From contig NZ_CP024964.1 of NCBI RefSeq assembly GCF_002804105.1, positions 186,001 to 250,000 on the forward strand: 64,000 nt of DNA, given 5' to 3'. Below the pieces are notes generated by a model. It was not told the DNA's origin, searched no databases, and was given only the letters and a program-made list of their open reading frames with translations. The stretch's first letter is position 1, and each line of letters begins with the position of its first letter. The translations under genes were made by a program, and so were the position numbers. Source of the stretch: Mesoplasma melaleucae (lineage in GTDB: Bacteria; Bacillota_I; Bacilli_A; Mycoplasmatales; Mycoplasmataceae). This document shows positions 24,950 to 35,659 of this stretch, piece by piece.

Positions 24950-26435
24950 TTTTTATAAAAATTGAATATCAGAAGCAGAATTAAAAGCAATTGGTTTTAT
25001 TGATGATAAAGAAGTTGGTTTAACTAGTGAAGTTATAACAAGAGCAACAATATATGGTGCTTATACATTAGATAAAAATCTTAGTGGTGGTAGATTAAGT
25101 AAAAAAATAGGTAATTATTCATTTGAAGAAACACCAAATTTAACTAATTATGAAAAAGAAGAAATTAGAAATTGTGTAGCAATATTAGCAAAACAAGTTT
25201 TAGATTATGGTGCTGATGAATTTTTAAGAGGTTCTACAAGTGTAAATATGGGAAATATTAATGTTTCACAAACAAACCCAGAAGACCCATTTTATATTCC
25301 TTTAAGTGTAATTGATAGCATGATTAATTTAGGTTTATATGTTAAATTAAAAGGTGTTAATATTGAACCTTATACTAATACAGGTATTCATACACCTTTT
25401 AATACAATTGATGATAGTATGTTAAATAATGTAAGTTTTGATTGAGCAAAAAGAAATTTAATAAGTAAAAATGAAATTATTGGGGATGAACCATTATATG
25501 TTAAAATAAGTCAAAATATAAATGGTATGGGTTATGGAAATATTAAAATAGGTTTAAACCCTGAATTAATAGGAAATTGAATTATTGATAATCTTATTCA
25601 AAATATTATTAATGAAGTAATAAAAAATGGTTTAGAAGAAGATGTAGCAATAGCAATATTACAAGATGAAAATAATTTCTGACAACCTTTACTAGCAGCT
25701 TTAGAATTAGATAATAATTTACAATCTTTATTATCTGAAAAAATTAAAGAATTAATAAATAATGATAATGAATTTATTAAATTAATTGTTAATGGTATTT
25801 ATCCACAAGTTAAAGATGAATTAAAAACTGATACACAATTTATTACAGATATTTCAAATAATAGTATTAATAATATTAAAAATGATGCTACTTTAAAACA
25901 GGAATTAAAAGGTGATAAAGGTGATAAAGGAAATGATGGAACTATTAGTAATATAAATGATATAAATCTTTCATCAAATCAAACTATTATAAATTTACAA
26001 AATCAAATTAATCACTTAAATAATACTTCATTATGAAATATTTTTGAAAATAAAAAATTTAATCAATATGGTTTTCGTATAGGAACAAAATTTAAACCAA
26101 GTAATTTAGATTTTACAAGACCTTTTATATTTAAAATTGGACAAAGTAGAAGTGGTAATATAGTTATTTCACCAACTATTTACACTTATACACCTGAATT
26201 TTATATTTATGGTTTACAAGTAGGATATGATAATGATTTTGTCTGAGCATATAATGATGGAAAACCAATTATTACAACTGATGGAATTGAAATAACAAAA
26301 GTAGCATTAACAAATATTTCTCAAAGTAATTCATTATCAAACTTAAATATTAGTTCAAATTTAGTTTTATATTTATTTTACTGACAACCTGATAAAGAAA
26401 TATCAGTTTTTAAAAAGGATAATCATTATGAATAA
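24933..26435 (+). CDS. Phage fibre-like protein with collagen-type repeat
   Basis: 500 residues. The N-terminal ~150 residues are a compact acidic domain (NWISEAELKAIGFIDDKEVG), then a long helical Asn/Asp/Leu-rich segment, and around residue 325 the triplet run GDKGDKGNDG typical of trimeric collagen-like phage fibres. The C-terminal ~150 residues are beta-rich with aromatics (FYIYGLQVGYDNDFVWAYND) and could be the receptor-binding tip. The order domain-coil-collagen-tip fits a tail fibre. Its stop overlaps the next ATG. Confidence 0.6.
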
Positions 26436-27006
26436 AAAAGAATATGTAAGTTTATGAGTTAAAATATTTGGTGAAAAACCTAAAATTGATTTAGCATTAA
26501 TGAGTGATAGACAAAGAGCTTTATTTAATTGAAGAAAAATTGTAAGATTAATAACTTTATTAATGTATGCTTTTATTTGAAATGGTTTATTTAGTATTGG
26601 TTGATATACACATTTTCATCAAAATAATAATGAAATAATTAATAAAATTGGAAATAATGTAAATACAATTATTTTAGGTATAGGTCATTTTTCAGTTGGT
26701 TTAGGACAATTAATATTTTCAAAAATAACATCAACAAAAGTTCATAAAGTAGAACAAATTAATGGTAATAATATAATTAAAAAATCAAAAATAGGAATAT
26801 TATTTACTATATTAATTTTAATACCTATTATTATTTATTTTATTGGGTATATAATTATTTTAATTAAAATACCAGATAAATATTATAATTCTTATTCTGA
26901 TGGTAAATTTAATAAAAATGAATACAAAGAATATAAAAAAGCAAAGATACAAGATATAAGCATATTGAAAGAAACAATAGATAGTGTTTTAGATATTAAA
27001 GATTAA
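26428..27006 (+). CDS. Membrane protein downstream of the fibre gene
   Basis: 192 residues starting 8 nt before the fibre gene stop, with AAAGGAT upstream. Four hydrophobic segments are visible: LITLLMYAFIWNGLFSIGW, TIILGIGHFSVGLGQLIF, IGILFTILILIPIIIYFIGY and its extension. The tail is charged. Could be a phage membrane or anchor protein; no family recognised. Coupled with the fibre gene. Confidence 0.65.
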
Positions 27007-27059
27007 TGTTATAATAATTAAGCATAATATAAATCAAAATAAATCTTAAATGATTTTTG

Positions 27060-27089
27060 GGGCAGGTATGGAGTGATATCTGCTTTTTT
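27060..27089 (+). terminator. Terminator of the phage-like gene group
   Basis: GCAG...CTGC stem with an inner A/T pairing and six T. Confidence 0.6.
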
Positions 27090-27166
27090 CATTACAAATA
27101 TATTTTTATATGATAATATGATTTATAAGAAAATATAAGAAAGTAATAAAAAATAGGTGAATTATT

Positions 27167-27673
27167 ATGGAAAATAACAAAGTTTTTCAAGTAGCAAATT
27201 ATGTCCTTAAATACTATGAAGAAAAATATAACAAAGAAGAAAAAGAAATTTCAAATTTTTTAAAACAAAATTTTACTGTTTTGAGATTTCATAAAATAAT
27301 GTATTTTTTGCAAGGTTTATATTATTCTAAAACTGGTAAATTATTGTTTGAAGATCAATTTGAAGCATGACAATATGGGCCTGTTTTAAAAAAAATATAT
27401 AATGAAATAAAAAAACAAAAATATAATAATAATGAACTAAACTTTAAAGAATTAAAATTTGATATTTTTAATTCTTATAACATAGATTTAAATAACGAAG
27501 ATTTTGATTTTTATGAATTACGAGAAATTCTTTTTGAATTGGATAAAATTTCTACTTGAAGTTTAGTTGAAATGAGTCATTCATCATTATCGCCTTGAGA
27601 CAAAACTGAAAATAACCAAGAAATAAGCAACAATTTATTAAAATCATATTTTGAAGGAGTTTCAATTAAATAA
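27167..27673 (+). CDS. Panacea/SocA-type antitoxin (DUF4065)
   Basis: 168 residues with TGA-Trp at 27368. The sequence FHKIMYFLQGLYYSKTGK, then LFEDQFEAWQYGPV, is the hallmark of the Panacea (SocA, DUF4065) domain, which neutralises many unrelated toxins as the first gene of a two-gene operon. The next ORF starts 1 nt after its stop. An AATAGGTG site precedes the ATG. Confidence 0.85.
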
Positions 27674-27674
27674 A

Positions 27675-28058
27675 ATGAATAATTTTCAAAAAATAACTTT
27701 TAGTAATAAAAATCAATTGTATTTTTGTTTAAAGTATTTTAATTTTAAAGAAATGGATAAAACATATATAAATAATTATAAAAAAGATTTTAAAAAAATG
27801 TTAGAAAAAATAGTTGATTTACATGGCTCTCCTGCAAATGAAATTATTATAACAAATAAACTAATATTAGAAAAAGCAACAAGCTGTAAAGAAAAAGCTA
27901 TAGCAAAATTAGGTGATAAAGTTTTTAATGAAAAATTTAATGGTAAAATATATGATTTTTTTAGAGGCAATCACCCTCTAAGAGTTTTTGGTGTTTTAGA
28001 TAGTTCTAATAATTGCTTTTATTTATTAGAATTTGATCCAATACATACAAGTAGATAA
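27675..28058 (+). CDS. Putative toxin of the Panacea pair
   Basis: 127 residues. Translation probably couples to the antitoxin (1-nt gap), with GAAGGAG 15 nt upstream inside the antitoxin gene. The protein is basic and ends with a compact domain containing HPLRVFGVLDSSNNCFYLLE, a beta-hairpin pattern seen in RelE/HigB-like RNases, but I cannot assign the family. The toxin role is inferred from position behind a Panacea gene. Confidence 0.55.
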   Translation: MNNFQKITFSNKNQLYFCLKYFNFKEMDKTYINNYKKDFKKMLEKIVDLHGSPANEIIITNKLILEKATSCKEKAIAKLGDKVFNEKFNGKIYDFFRGNHPLRVFGVLDSSNNCFYLLEFDPIHTSR

Positions 28059-28125
28059 ATAGAACAAGAATTAAAACATCTTTTTTTGATGTATTTTTTA
28101 TATAATAATAAAAAGGTAAAAAAAT

Positions 28126-29592
28126 ATGAATAATGAATTAATAAAAAATATAGAAACATATATTAGAAATAAAGAAAATAATAATATAGCATTATCAGGC
28201 CTTTGAGGTTCAGGAAAAACAACTATTATTGATAAAGTAGCAGATAATTTAAAAGAAGATTATCAAATAATTAAACTAGATTTATGAAACTATGAATTAT
28301 ATGAAGAAGAAGTTTTTTGTCAAATTATTTTAGATATAATGTTAGGATTAAATTTTGATGAAAATAACTTTAAAAATATTTTTGCAAATTCAATTAAATT
28401 ATTTGCCAAAGATGTTCCTGTTGCTATTTTAGAATCAGTTTTAACTAATTTTTTTGAAAAAAATAATTTAAATAAAGTTTTAGAAGTTTTTAAAAAATCA
28501 ATTAGAAATATTTTTAAAAGTTCTATATTTAATGAACTTTCTGAAAATTATCAAAAAATTATTTTTAATAAAAAGCAAATAGATTATTTAATTTTTTTAA
28601 TGAATGAAAATTTTTCAGAATATTTTAAAAAAAATGATAAAGAAAAAATATTAATAATTTTTGAAGATTTAGAAAGATGTTCAGAACTAAATATTATAAA
28701 AATTTTAACCTATATTAAAAATGTTTTAATAAAATGCTCAAAAAATAATTTAAATTTTGTTACTATAATAAACAAAAATCAAATTGCTAGTATTTTAAAA
28801 TATAAAGATGAAGAATATATTGAAAAAGTTTTTGAAAAAATTATTGATATAAATAAATTTACTAAATTTAGTAATGAAATATATAAAAATAATTTTAAAA
28901 ATGAATTAGATGAAATTGAATTAGAACTAATTAATCATTTTAGTGATAATTTAAATTTTAGAATATTTGAAAAATATCAAAATATAATTTCAAATCTTAA
29001 AAATAAAAATGATAAATATTTTGTTCTTTGGCTTTTTTTATTAAAAAATAATAAATCTAACAAATATAATAATTATTTTGATAATTATTATAATAAAAAA
29101 AAGAAAAATGAAAATGAAATAAAATCTTTTTATGAAGAATATTTAATTTTCAATGCTAACAAATCAAATTTATATTCAAATAAAAAATCTTTTTTTGAAA
29201 ATTTTCATTATTTAGATTTAATAAATTGAAAAGCTGAAAATACTTATAAAATTGATGGTACTAAATTTAAAATTTTATCTAATATTGGTAACGGAATAAG
29301 TAAATCTTATTCTTTTGATAATTTTATTATATTTTTGAACATTTATGAAAAAATCAATTTTAAAAACATACCAAATTGTTTAAAAAATAACAATTCTGAT
29401 TTTTTATTTAATTCAAATATTATATTTCATATAGAATTAAACAATAATTCATTAGATATATTTGATAATGATTTTAAAGATTTTTTTTTAATTTTAAATT
29501 CTAAAAAACATTTATACAATATTTTTTTTAACATAGCAGAATATATATCAAATTTAAATTTAGAATATGTATATTTTTTATTAGAATCATAA
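28126..29592 (+). CDS. KAP-type P-loop NTPase
   Basis: 488 residues (two TGA-Trp codons early and one at 29227). Walker A is LWGSGKTT at about residues 28-36; Walker B is LIIFEDLERC, the KAP-family form in which an Asp-Leu-Glu-Arg follows. Beyond it the protein is Asn/Lys-rich. No membrane segments typical of animal KAP proteins are obvious. KAP NTPases are common in phage-defence islands; here it sits right after a Panacea toxin-antitoxin pair. AAAAGGTA precedes the ATG. Confidence 0.75.
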
Positions 29593-29599
29593 ATATATA

Positions 29600-29630
29600 A
29601 AAACACTCTTAATTGAGTGCTTTTATTTTA
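29600..29630. terminator. Bidirectional terminator between convergent units
   Basis: CACTCTTA/ATTGAGTG core with AAAA and TTTT flanks, between the KAP NTPase (+) and the membrane gene (-). Confidence 0.8.
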
Positions 29631-29958
29631 GTTTAAATTTTTTGTTTACTTTGCTATCACTGATACCTTTTACTAAGTCAGCATTGATTGCTAGTATTGC
29701 TGCTTGTTTTTCTTCATCAGTTAAGTTGTATTTTGTTAATTCTTGTCCTAATGCTGAATTTAATAAACTATTTCTATTCATTAACTCAATAACAGCATTT
29801 CTGTATGCTTTATTTTGTCTTTCATCAACAATTTCTTTTGCTATTCTTTTTCTATTTTGTTTTTTAATAGATAAAGAAAATAACATTAATAAAATACCTG
29901 ACATTAAACCTGCTCCTGCTATTCCAGCAGCAATACCAATTATAATTTGTAATGACAT
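29623..29958 (-). CDS. Small membrane protein, end of the recombination operon
   Basis: 111 residues from the ATG at 29956-29958 with AAAGGAA upstream; a longer upstream frame lacks a ribosome site. One N-terminal glycine-rich membrane segment (IIIGIAAGIAGAGLMSGILLM) and a charged helical tail (KRIAKEIVDERQNKAYRN). Function unknown; position after other small membrane genes suggests phage or ICE late-early function. Confidence 0.65.
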   Translation of the reverse strand: MSLQIIIGIAAGIAGAGLMSGILLMLFSLSIKKQNRKRIAKEIVDERQNKAYRNAVIELMNRNSLLNSALGQELTKYNLTDEEKQAAILAINADLVKGISDSKVNKKFKLK

Positions 29959-30094
29959 TATTTCTAATTCCTTTCTTTTAAATATAAAAAAATAAACAAG
30001 TACAATGAAACGTTTTGGCAAACCTTTTCAGAAAAATACTTGTTTATTTTATACTTATATTATATCAATAAAAATTAAAAATGTATATTTGATT

Positions 30095-30529
30095 TTAAAT
30101 ATTTTTTAAATATTCATTATTTAAATATAATTTTATAGGTTGACCTCATGGTTTAAATGTAGCATTACTTTCTTTACTATCTTTATTTAAAATATTTTGT
30201 AATTTTATAAAGTTATTTGCTGCTTCATCACCGTAATCATTTGTAAAAAATATTTTATAATTTTCAATAACACTTCCAAGATTGTAAGTAAATGACAAAC
30301 CATAGCTCATTTTTAAATCGTTCAATTCTTCTTTGTTAACTAATTTAATATTTTCAACTGCGTTTTTATTTATTTCTCAGTCATTTATTTTTACTCAGAA
30401 TGGTTTTTCTCAATTTGGTTTTATTGTTGCTGTTGTTCTAGGAATTAAAACTCCTACACCTATTCCAGCACCTAGTAATGCTAAACCAGCAAAAATAGAT
30501 AATATAGGTATTCATACTTTCTTTTTCAT
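30095..30529 (-). CDS. Membrane-anchored small protein
   Basis: 144 residues, start at 30527-30529 with AAGGAGTAAT upstream. An N-terminal helix (IPILSIFAGLALLGAGIGV) is followed by a hydrophilic, probably extracellular domain with several TGA-Trp codons (KPNWEKPFWVKINDWEIN). No lipobox Cys. No known family. Confidence 0.65.
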
Positions 30530-30571
30530 AATTACTCCTTATATTTATATTTTTAATAATATCATTTTTAT

Positions 30572-30739
30572 TTAAAATAATGCTTTGCTAATGATAATTG
30601 CTATAAAAATTAATATTGCTATTGCTAGTATAAAACCAATAGTGTAAAAGAATATTTCAAATTTAATACCTGTATTAATAGTTTTTTGTATTCCTTGCTT
30701 ATCTTTATGACATTTACATTCTTTATCTTCTAATCTCAT
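30572..30739 (-). CDS. 55-aa protein with C-terminal membrane helix
   Basis: Starts 10 nt inside the end of the SSB-like gene, so translation is coupled. The N-terminus is charged with a Cys-x-Cys-His cluster (MRLEDKECKCHKDK) and the C-terminus is one helix (TIGFILAIAILIFIAIII). Function unknown. Confidence 0.55.
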   Translation of the reverse strand: MRLEDKECKCHKDKQGIQKTINTGIKFEIFFYTIGFILAIAILIFIAIIISKALF

Positions 30740-31158
30740 ATTATTTCTTCTTCATTAAATGTTGTTAAAATATCTTTATTTTGATTATTTTTGTCATTTT
30801 GATTTTTAATAATATTTGTTATTTTAAGCTTTGTTTCTCAAGGTCCAGTTTCTTTTCCATCTTTATCAGTTATATATTGTCAAACTCCATGAGCATTTAA
30901 ATATTGATATTTTGCTTGTTTATTTTTCATTTTACATAATTGATATTCAAAAATAACTGTTTCTTTTTCATATAAATTATTAATTTTATCTACTACTTCA
31001 TTAAAAGCAACAAAATCAAATTTAACTTCTGCTTGATTATGGTCTTGTATATTTTCAATAGTACCAACAATCATGTTTAAATAAGTTCCATCATTTCTTT
31101 GTTTAGTTAGTGTTTTTTTAGATATTACATACCCTTCAATTTGTCCTATATTTAACAT
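30730..31158 (-). CDS. SSB-like single-strand DNA-binding protein
   Basis: 142 residues. The N-terminal GQIEGYVISKKTLT...VKFDFVAFNEVVDKI pattern matches the OB-fold core of phage SSBs (strand-turn-strand with aromatic FDFVAFN). The C-terminal tail ends acidic (FNEEEIIWD), as in proteins that recruit partners through it. It starts at the TAATG overlap with recT and is the natural partner of RecT and the exonuclease in strand annealing. Confidence 0.65.
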
Positions 31159-32135
31159 TAATTTAATTCCTCTAATTCTATATTTAAATCTTTTAAAGTT
31201 AATAAATGTTTTATTTGTTCTTCATTTAATTCTGAAATTTTAAAATTATTATCTTTTAAATAATCAATAACTATTTTTTTAAAATTAATATCATTATTAA
31301 TTGCTTTTTGTAATTCTTGTTTTAATGTTAATAATTCATTAATAACTATGGGTTCTAATTGCTCTATATTTGCTTGTTTTAAAGGTTCTTCATATTGTTC
31401 TACTAATACTTCATCTTTAACTGATAAAACCATTTCATCATCAATTAATTTATAACCAAAACTATACATTTTAGTATTATCAAATTGAATATCTCTAATT
31501 ACCATATCTCTTATAACTTTTGCTTCAATCATTTTAATTGGAAAATTATTTCAAGGTGAATATTCACTATTTCCTGATGGTGATGAAGATTTAATTTTAT
31601 CTAATTCACTTTTACTTAAAACTCTTGTTTTTTTAATTTTATTTTCAAAATTAATTGTTCCAATAGCAAAAATAATATTATTATAATTATTTCTATCAAT
31701 TGTAAAATCTGGTTCATATTCTATTAAAACTTGATTACCATATTCATCAATTCCAAATTTATATTTATCTTCATTAAAAACTACTAATACATTAATGCTT
31801 TTAAATTTATTGATTCCAAATTTTAAAGCTAATTGTTTTCAAGCATTAGCATTTTTAATTTCAACCATTTTATTTTTAAATTTTATTAAATAAAAATCTT
31901 TATTTAATACTAAATTACATAATGAATTATTAAATATAGATAATAATGTAATTTCTTTATTTTCACTACTTAAAATTGTATTTAAGGCATTATCTCCTTT
32001 AATACTCATTTCTTTTAGTGCTGTAATATTATTTTTAATTGCTATTTCTGCTTCTTTATTTAATTTAATAGTTTTATTAGATGTAAGTTTATTTATATCT
32101 ATTTCAAATTGTTTAATTTCTTGTATATTACTCAT
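31158..32135 (-). CDS. recT: RecT-family recombinase
   Basis: 325 residues (four TGA-Trp codons). RecT annealases bind single strands and drive phage-type homologous recombination. Recognisable are the central block ending YEPDFTIDRNNYNNIIFAIG and, at about residue 195, SPSGNSEYSPWNNFPIKM followed by IEAKVIRDM, the RecT signature (SPWxxxFxxMxxKTVIR). The C-terminal third is Glu/Leu-rich helices. It overlaps the exonuclease gene by 8 nt and the SSB-like gene by 1 nt. Confidence 0.8.
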
Positions 32136-32748
32136 TTGTAATTTCTCCTTTTAATATATTTAAAATGTATTTAACATTTTTATTTGCTTGTTTTTCTTGT
32201 TTATTTGTAAATGTAATAAATCTATTTTCATTAGGATTAAAACATTCAAAAATAAACTTTGTATTTTTATTAATATTTAAGTTATCTTTTATTAAAATTT
32301 CATATAATTTTAATTGTGTTAACGTTTTAATTTGATTAGTTATTTTATTTGTTTTTCAATCTAGTAAATGATAATTATTATCATTATCTAAATACATAAA
32401 ATCAAATGTACCTAAAAAATAATTATTAATTAAACTTATTTCAGTTTGAGGTTTATTTATATTTAAAAAGTAATCATCATATCAAAATAAAAAGTTATTA
32501 AATAAATTATTATGTAATTCTTTACTATATTCACAATTACAATTTAAGTCAAAATTATTATTAATATAAAACTCAACTCTTTTATGAAAACAATTTCCTC
32601 TTTCTTGGTAAGGCTTTAAAAATTCAACACTACAATCTTTGTAATCATTTTTATATTGTGGTAATAATTTTAATAATGCTGATACACTTGGTAAATCAAT
32701 ATAATATTTATGTGTTAATTCATCAACTTTTATATTTTTATGAAACAT
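32128..32748 (-). CDS. PD-(D/E)XK exonuclease, RecT partner
   Basis: 206 residues. RecB/YqaJ-like nuclease: RGNCFHKRVE (motif I region), then FLGTFDFMYLDNDNNYHLLDWKT with the catalytic Asp and the D-x-K of the PD-(D/E)XK core, and a downstream QLKLYEIL helix. It would resect double strands so that RecT can anneal. Position immediately before recT supports this. Confidence 0.75.
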
Positions 32749-33158
32749 TTATAGTATTCCATTTTATCTAATAACATTAAAAAATTTAATTTACTTTGTT
32801 TCTTTGCTTCTTTTCAATGTTTAGGTCTTAATATATAACAATCAAATCCTTTATTTGTTAGTTCATTAAACTTTTCAATTTGACTTGGTCTTAATTTACT
32901 TGTATCTGTTTTAATTTCTATAAAAAATGTTTGTGAATTTTTAAAGGATTTTTCATAATTTTTAAATACAATTACATCAGCAAACCCTTCTTTATTTTTA
33001 ATAGGTCTAAATTCACCTGTATAAGTACCTTTATCTGTTCTTTTAACTTCTCCTGCTGGTAAATAAGATAAACCCCCAGTTGTTTTAATATAAAGTATAT
33101 TTTCTTTTTTTAATAATGCTATAAATTTATCTTGTAGCTTTGCTTCTTCTTTTCTCAT
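32730..33158 (-). CDS. VRR-NUC domain nuclease
   Basis: 142 residues. The VRR-NUC core is visible: EEAKLQDKFIALLKKENILY, then KEGFADVIVF and FFIEIKTDTSKLRPSQIEKF, with the catalytic Asp and the E-x-K of the PD-(D/E)XK fold. Such single-domain nucleases in phages act on branched DNA. It overlaps the exonuclease by 19 nt and the next small gene by 1 nt. Confidence 0.8.
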
Positions 33159-33343
33159 TACTTTAATTTCTTTCTTAAATATCTTTTATGGTATCAACAA
33201 GTGTAATTAATATAATTTTGTTTGTAATCTGTACTATAATCTGCTAAAAATTTACAATCTACTTCACATTGAAATTTATATTCATTAATAATTTCATTTG
33301 GTATTTTATAAGTTGTTTTCTTTTTTGATTTTAATAATTTCAT
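33158..33343 (-). CDS. Small basic protein, 61 aa
   Basis: Lys-rich protein (MKLLKSKKKTTYKIPNEIIN) with two Cys and a WYHKRYLRKK end. Starts at 33341-33343; the ribosome site is weak (TTAGG). Stop overlaps the VRR-NUC start (TAATG), so it belongs to the recombination operon. Confidence 0.55.
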
Positions 33344-33396
33344 AGCCAATAAACCTAAGCTTATTCCTTTTTATGTTTCTATAAGTTCTAATTTCA

Positions 33397-33768
33397 TTAA
33401 ATTAACTCCAAATGATAATCATCATTTATTAATTCTTTTACTACTTCATCATCTAATTCAATGTATTGTCCATAATAATAACCTTCATTTAAAATTTTTA
33501 CTAAATCTTCATTAATAGCACAATCAAGTATGTAATCTTTTAAAATGTTATATTGCTTTAAATTATTTGTATCTTTTGCTATATCAAGTATTAAATCTTC
33601 TCAAATATCTTTAAATTCTTTTTCTGAATATGTATTTTTAAATGTTTCAATTATTAAATCTATTTCTGATGGTAAATTATTTATTAAACTTAGTAATAAT
33701 CATTTATTATTTTGTTTATTGTTATTTTGTATAAGTTCTTTTTGTATAATGTTATTTTGAATATTCAT
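33397..33768 (-). CDS. Acidic hypothetical protein, first gene of the recombination operon
   Basis: 123 residues, AAGGAG upstream. Acidic, helical (EIDLIIETFKNTYSEKEFKD ... DDEVVKELINDDYHLELI). A family is not recognised. A pair of 14-bp direct repeats lies just upstream of it. Confidence 0.6.
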
Positions 33769-33814
33769 TTTGTATAACTCCTTTTTGTTTATGTTGCTAA
33801 TATTGTGTTTTGTC

Positions 33815-33850
33815 TATGTATATCTATGTTTATATATATGTATATCTATG
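33815..33850 (-). repeat. Two 14-bp direct repeats in the operon leader
   Basis: TATGTATATCTATG at 33815-33828 and again at 33837-33850, a 22-bp period (two helical turns), directly upstream of the recombination operon. The spacing suits a repressor or activator binding side by side. Confidence 0.55.
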
Positions 33851-33874
33851 TATATGTGTTCTCCTTTTCAATAA

Positions 33875-34192
33875 TTAGCAAATAAAAAACCAGAGGATAT
33901 TACCTCCGGCAAAAGTGTTATGCACCCAAAGAATTTTATTTATTCTTCTACGAATACCTTCATTTTCTGAAAAAAGTAGAATCCTATCTTTTAGTCTTAT
34001 TATTATAATAACTACCTGTTTGTTTCTTAATCAACCTGCAGCAATTGAAACAATTAGACTTATTGCAAAACCTAGAGTAATGAAATACTCTCAATAGTTC
34101 TTGTCACTACTCATTGCAAATTTAGCAATTAAATATGTTATTAATACATAAACCAAAGGAATAAAAAGAACAATTAAATAATCATATGACAT
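33875..34192 (-). CDS. Small membrane protein
   Basis: 105 residues from an ATG at 34190-34192 (a run of open codons precedes it without a ribosome site). Two membrane helices: YLIVLFIPLVYVLITYLIAKFA and FITLGFAISLIVSIAAGWL; TGA-Trp twice. A hairpin CCGGAGG/CCTCTGG with a T-run (33886-33911) overlaps its last codons, so the true end is less certain. Function unknown. Confidence 0.5.
33886..33911 (-). terminator. Terminator-like hairpin
   Basis: On the minus strand CCGGAGG-TAATAT-CCTCTGG is followed by six T. It overlaps the 3' end of the small membrane gene, so it would close that unit before the recombination operon starts. Confidence 0.6.
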
Positions 34193-34331
34193 TAGTTTTT
34201 TAGAACTTTTGTACTTAGCTTGTTTTATTATTTCTTTATCATTTATATTAGACGAATTAAATTTTTGGGAGTAAAAATTTTATGGGGGGTCTAGCTTAAA
34301 GCAGACAAAGACTTCTTTATATGTCAATCTC

Positions 34332-34362
34332 ATTATAGCAAGAATTACATATTATGTGTAAT
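34332..34362 (-). promoter_or_regulatory. Outward promoter with palindrome near the left end of the IS
   Basis: On the minus strand a TATAAT (34332-34337) lies beside the palindrome ATTACACATAATATGTAAT (34344-34362), whose first arm sits where a -35 box would be. It lies after the transposase gene and points out of the element towards the small membrane gene. Confidence 0.4.
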
Positions 34363-34450
34363 TTTTTAATTTATTTTTCATAAATCAACGCTAAAAAGTT
34401 TTTAATATAATTAAAAAGTTGAAGTATTCAATTTTTTAGTTTGATCTAAA

Positions 34451-35659
34451 CTAGTTATTAAATTTAAAATTGTTATTTATTTCAAATGCCCTTTGAGATA
34501 AAAAATTAACTACGTTTCTTAATGTATAAGTTGCTTTTTTAAAACCTAAAGGAGCTTTAAGAACATTACAAATATCCGTTTCAGCAGAAACTCCAATATA
34601 ACTTTGTTCTGCTTGTGAAACAATTCCATCACGATTATATTTAAAATAGTTCATTATTTGTTTTGAAATTGATAAACCAGATTCTTTCAAAAACTTAATA
34701 AGTTGATCTGCTTTACCATTTTTAAAAAGATTAACAGCAATTTTATATAAATCTCAGTTACTAGAATCATACTTTTTCTTACCTCTGACAAATAAATCTT
34801 TTAAATATTTTATGCCATGGAATCTATCTAAGTGAAATTCAGCATTCATTTCTCTAGCTATTTTTTTAACCCATTTAGCCCCATCTCCACCAACTATTAG
34901 TTTAGTATTAGCAAAATTTTCGTAATAATTATTTGCCCAAAAATTAATCATTTTAATTGTTTTTTTCCAAGTTATTGGATTTGTTTTATTACCTATTATA
35001 TAAAAAACTCTTTTATTTTGTAATACTCCCCTTTTTCTAGTTTTAGTTGATTTACTTTCTTTATACTCAACTCCAGTGTTAAAACTTACAATTCTAACTG
35101 AAAGCTTTAATACTTTTTTATTGATTCTATACTTTATATATCCATCATCCATATTAATATATAGATTTTGTCCGATTGATAAATTTACTTTGTTTTCAAT
35201 TTCAAAAATTTTGCTTGTATTATCTATACTATTCAAAATTCTACCTATTGTAGTTTTAGAAATATTAGTATAACCTAAAGTGTCGATTATATCTTGATAG
35301 CGTTTTCCAGTGCCGATGTAATTTAAAACTTTCTTTTTTAAACTTGGCAATATTCTAGAATGTTTCTTTAAACCCAGATGCTCATCTAGCAAATAAATAT
35401 AGCCTTTTTTGCCAACAATTATATATCTTCTTCTGAAAAAAATAATTGGACCATATTCAGTTATTATAATTCTTGGTCTTATGTCTTTTAATTTGTATTT
35501 TGATTTATCCCTCTCATTAAGCAATTTTAAATCTAACTCTTCTAATTTCTTTTTATATTCCTCAAGAAATTGTTTACCATGTTTAATAATTCATTCTTCA
35601 TTAGTAAAAATGTTAAAACCTTCTGACAAATTAATATTCTCCTTTTTTGACATTTCCAT
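34451..35659 (-). CDS. UPF0236/ISLre2-family transposase (Mbov_0401-like)
   Basis: 402 residues, TGA-Trp at 34753 and others, but several Trp codons here are TGG, unlike the neighbours. Family motifs: a helix-turn-helix region around YQDIIDTLGYTNISKTTIGR, then the catalytic-core pattern YINMDDGYIKY, VGGDGAKWVKK and FHLDRFHGIKYL. In mycoplasma ICEs a protein of this type is annotated as the ICE transposase-like protein, and may mobilise the whole element. The start at 35657-35659 (MEMSKK) has a weak ribosome site; 35651-35653 is an alternative. Confidence 0.8.

Noticed and set aside
27651-28058. TTG start at 27651 for the putative toxin
   Set aside because: It would overlap the antitoxin frame and begins inside the ribosome-binding sequence; the ATG at 27675 is kept.
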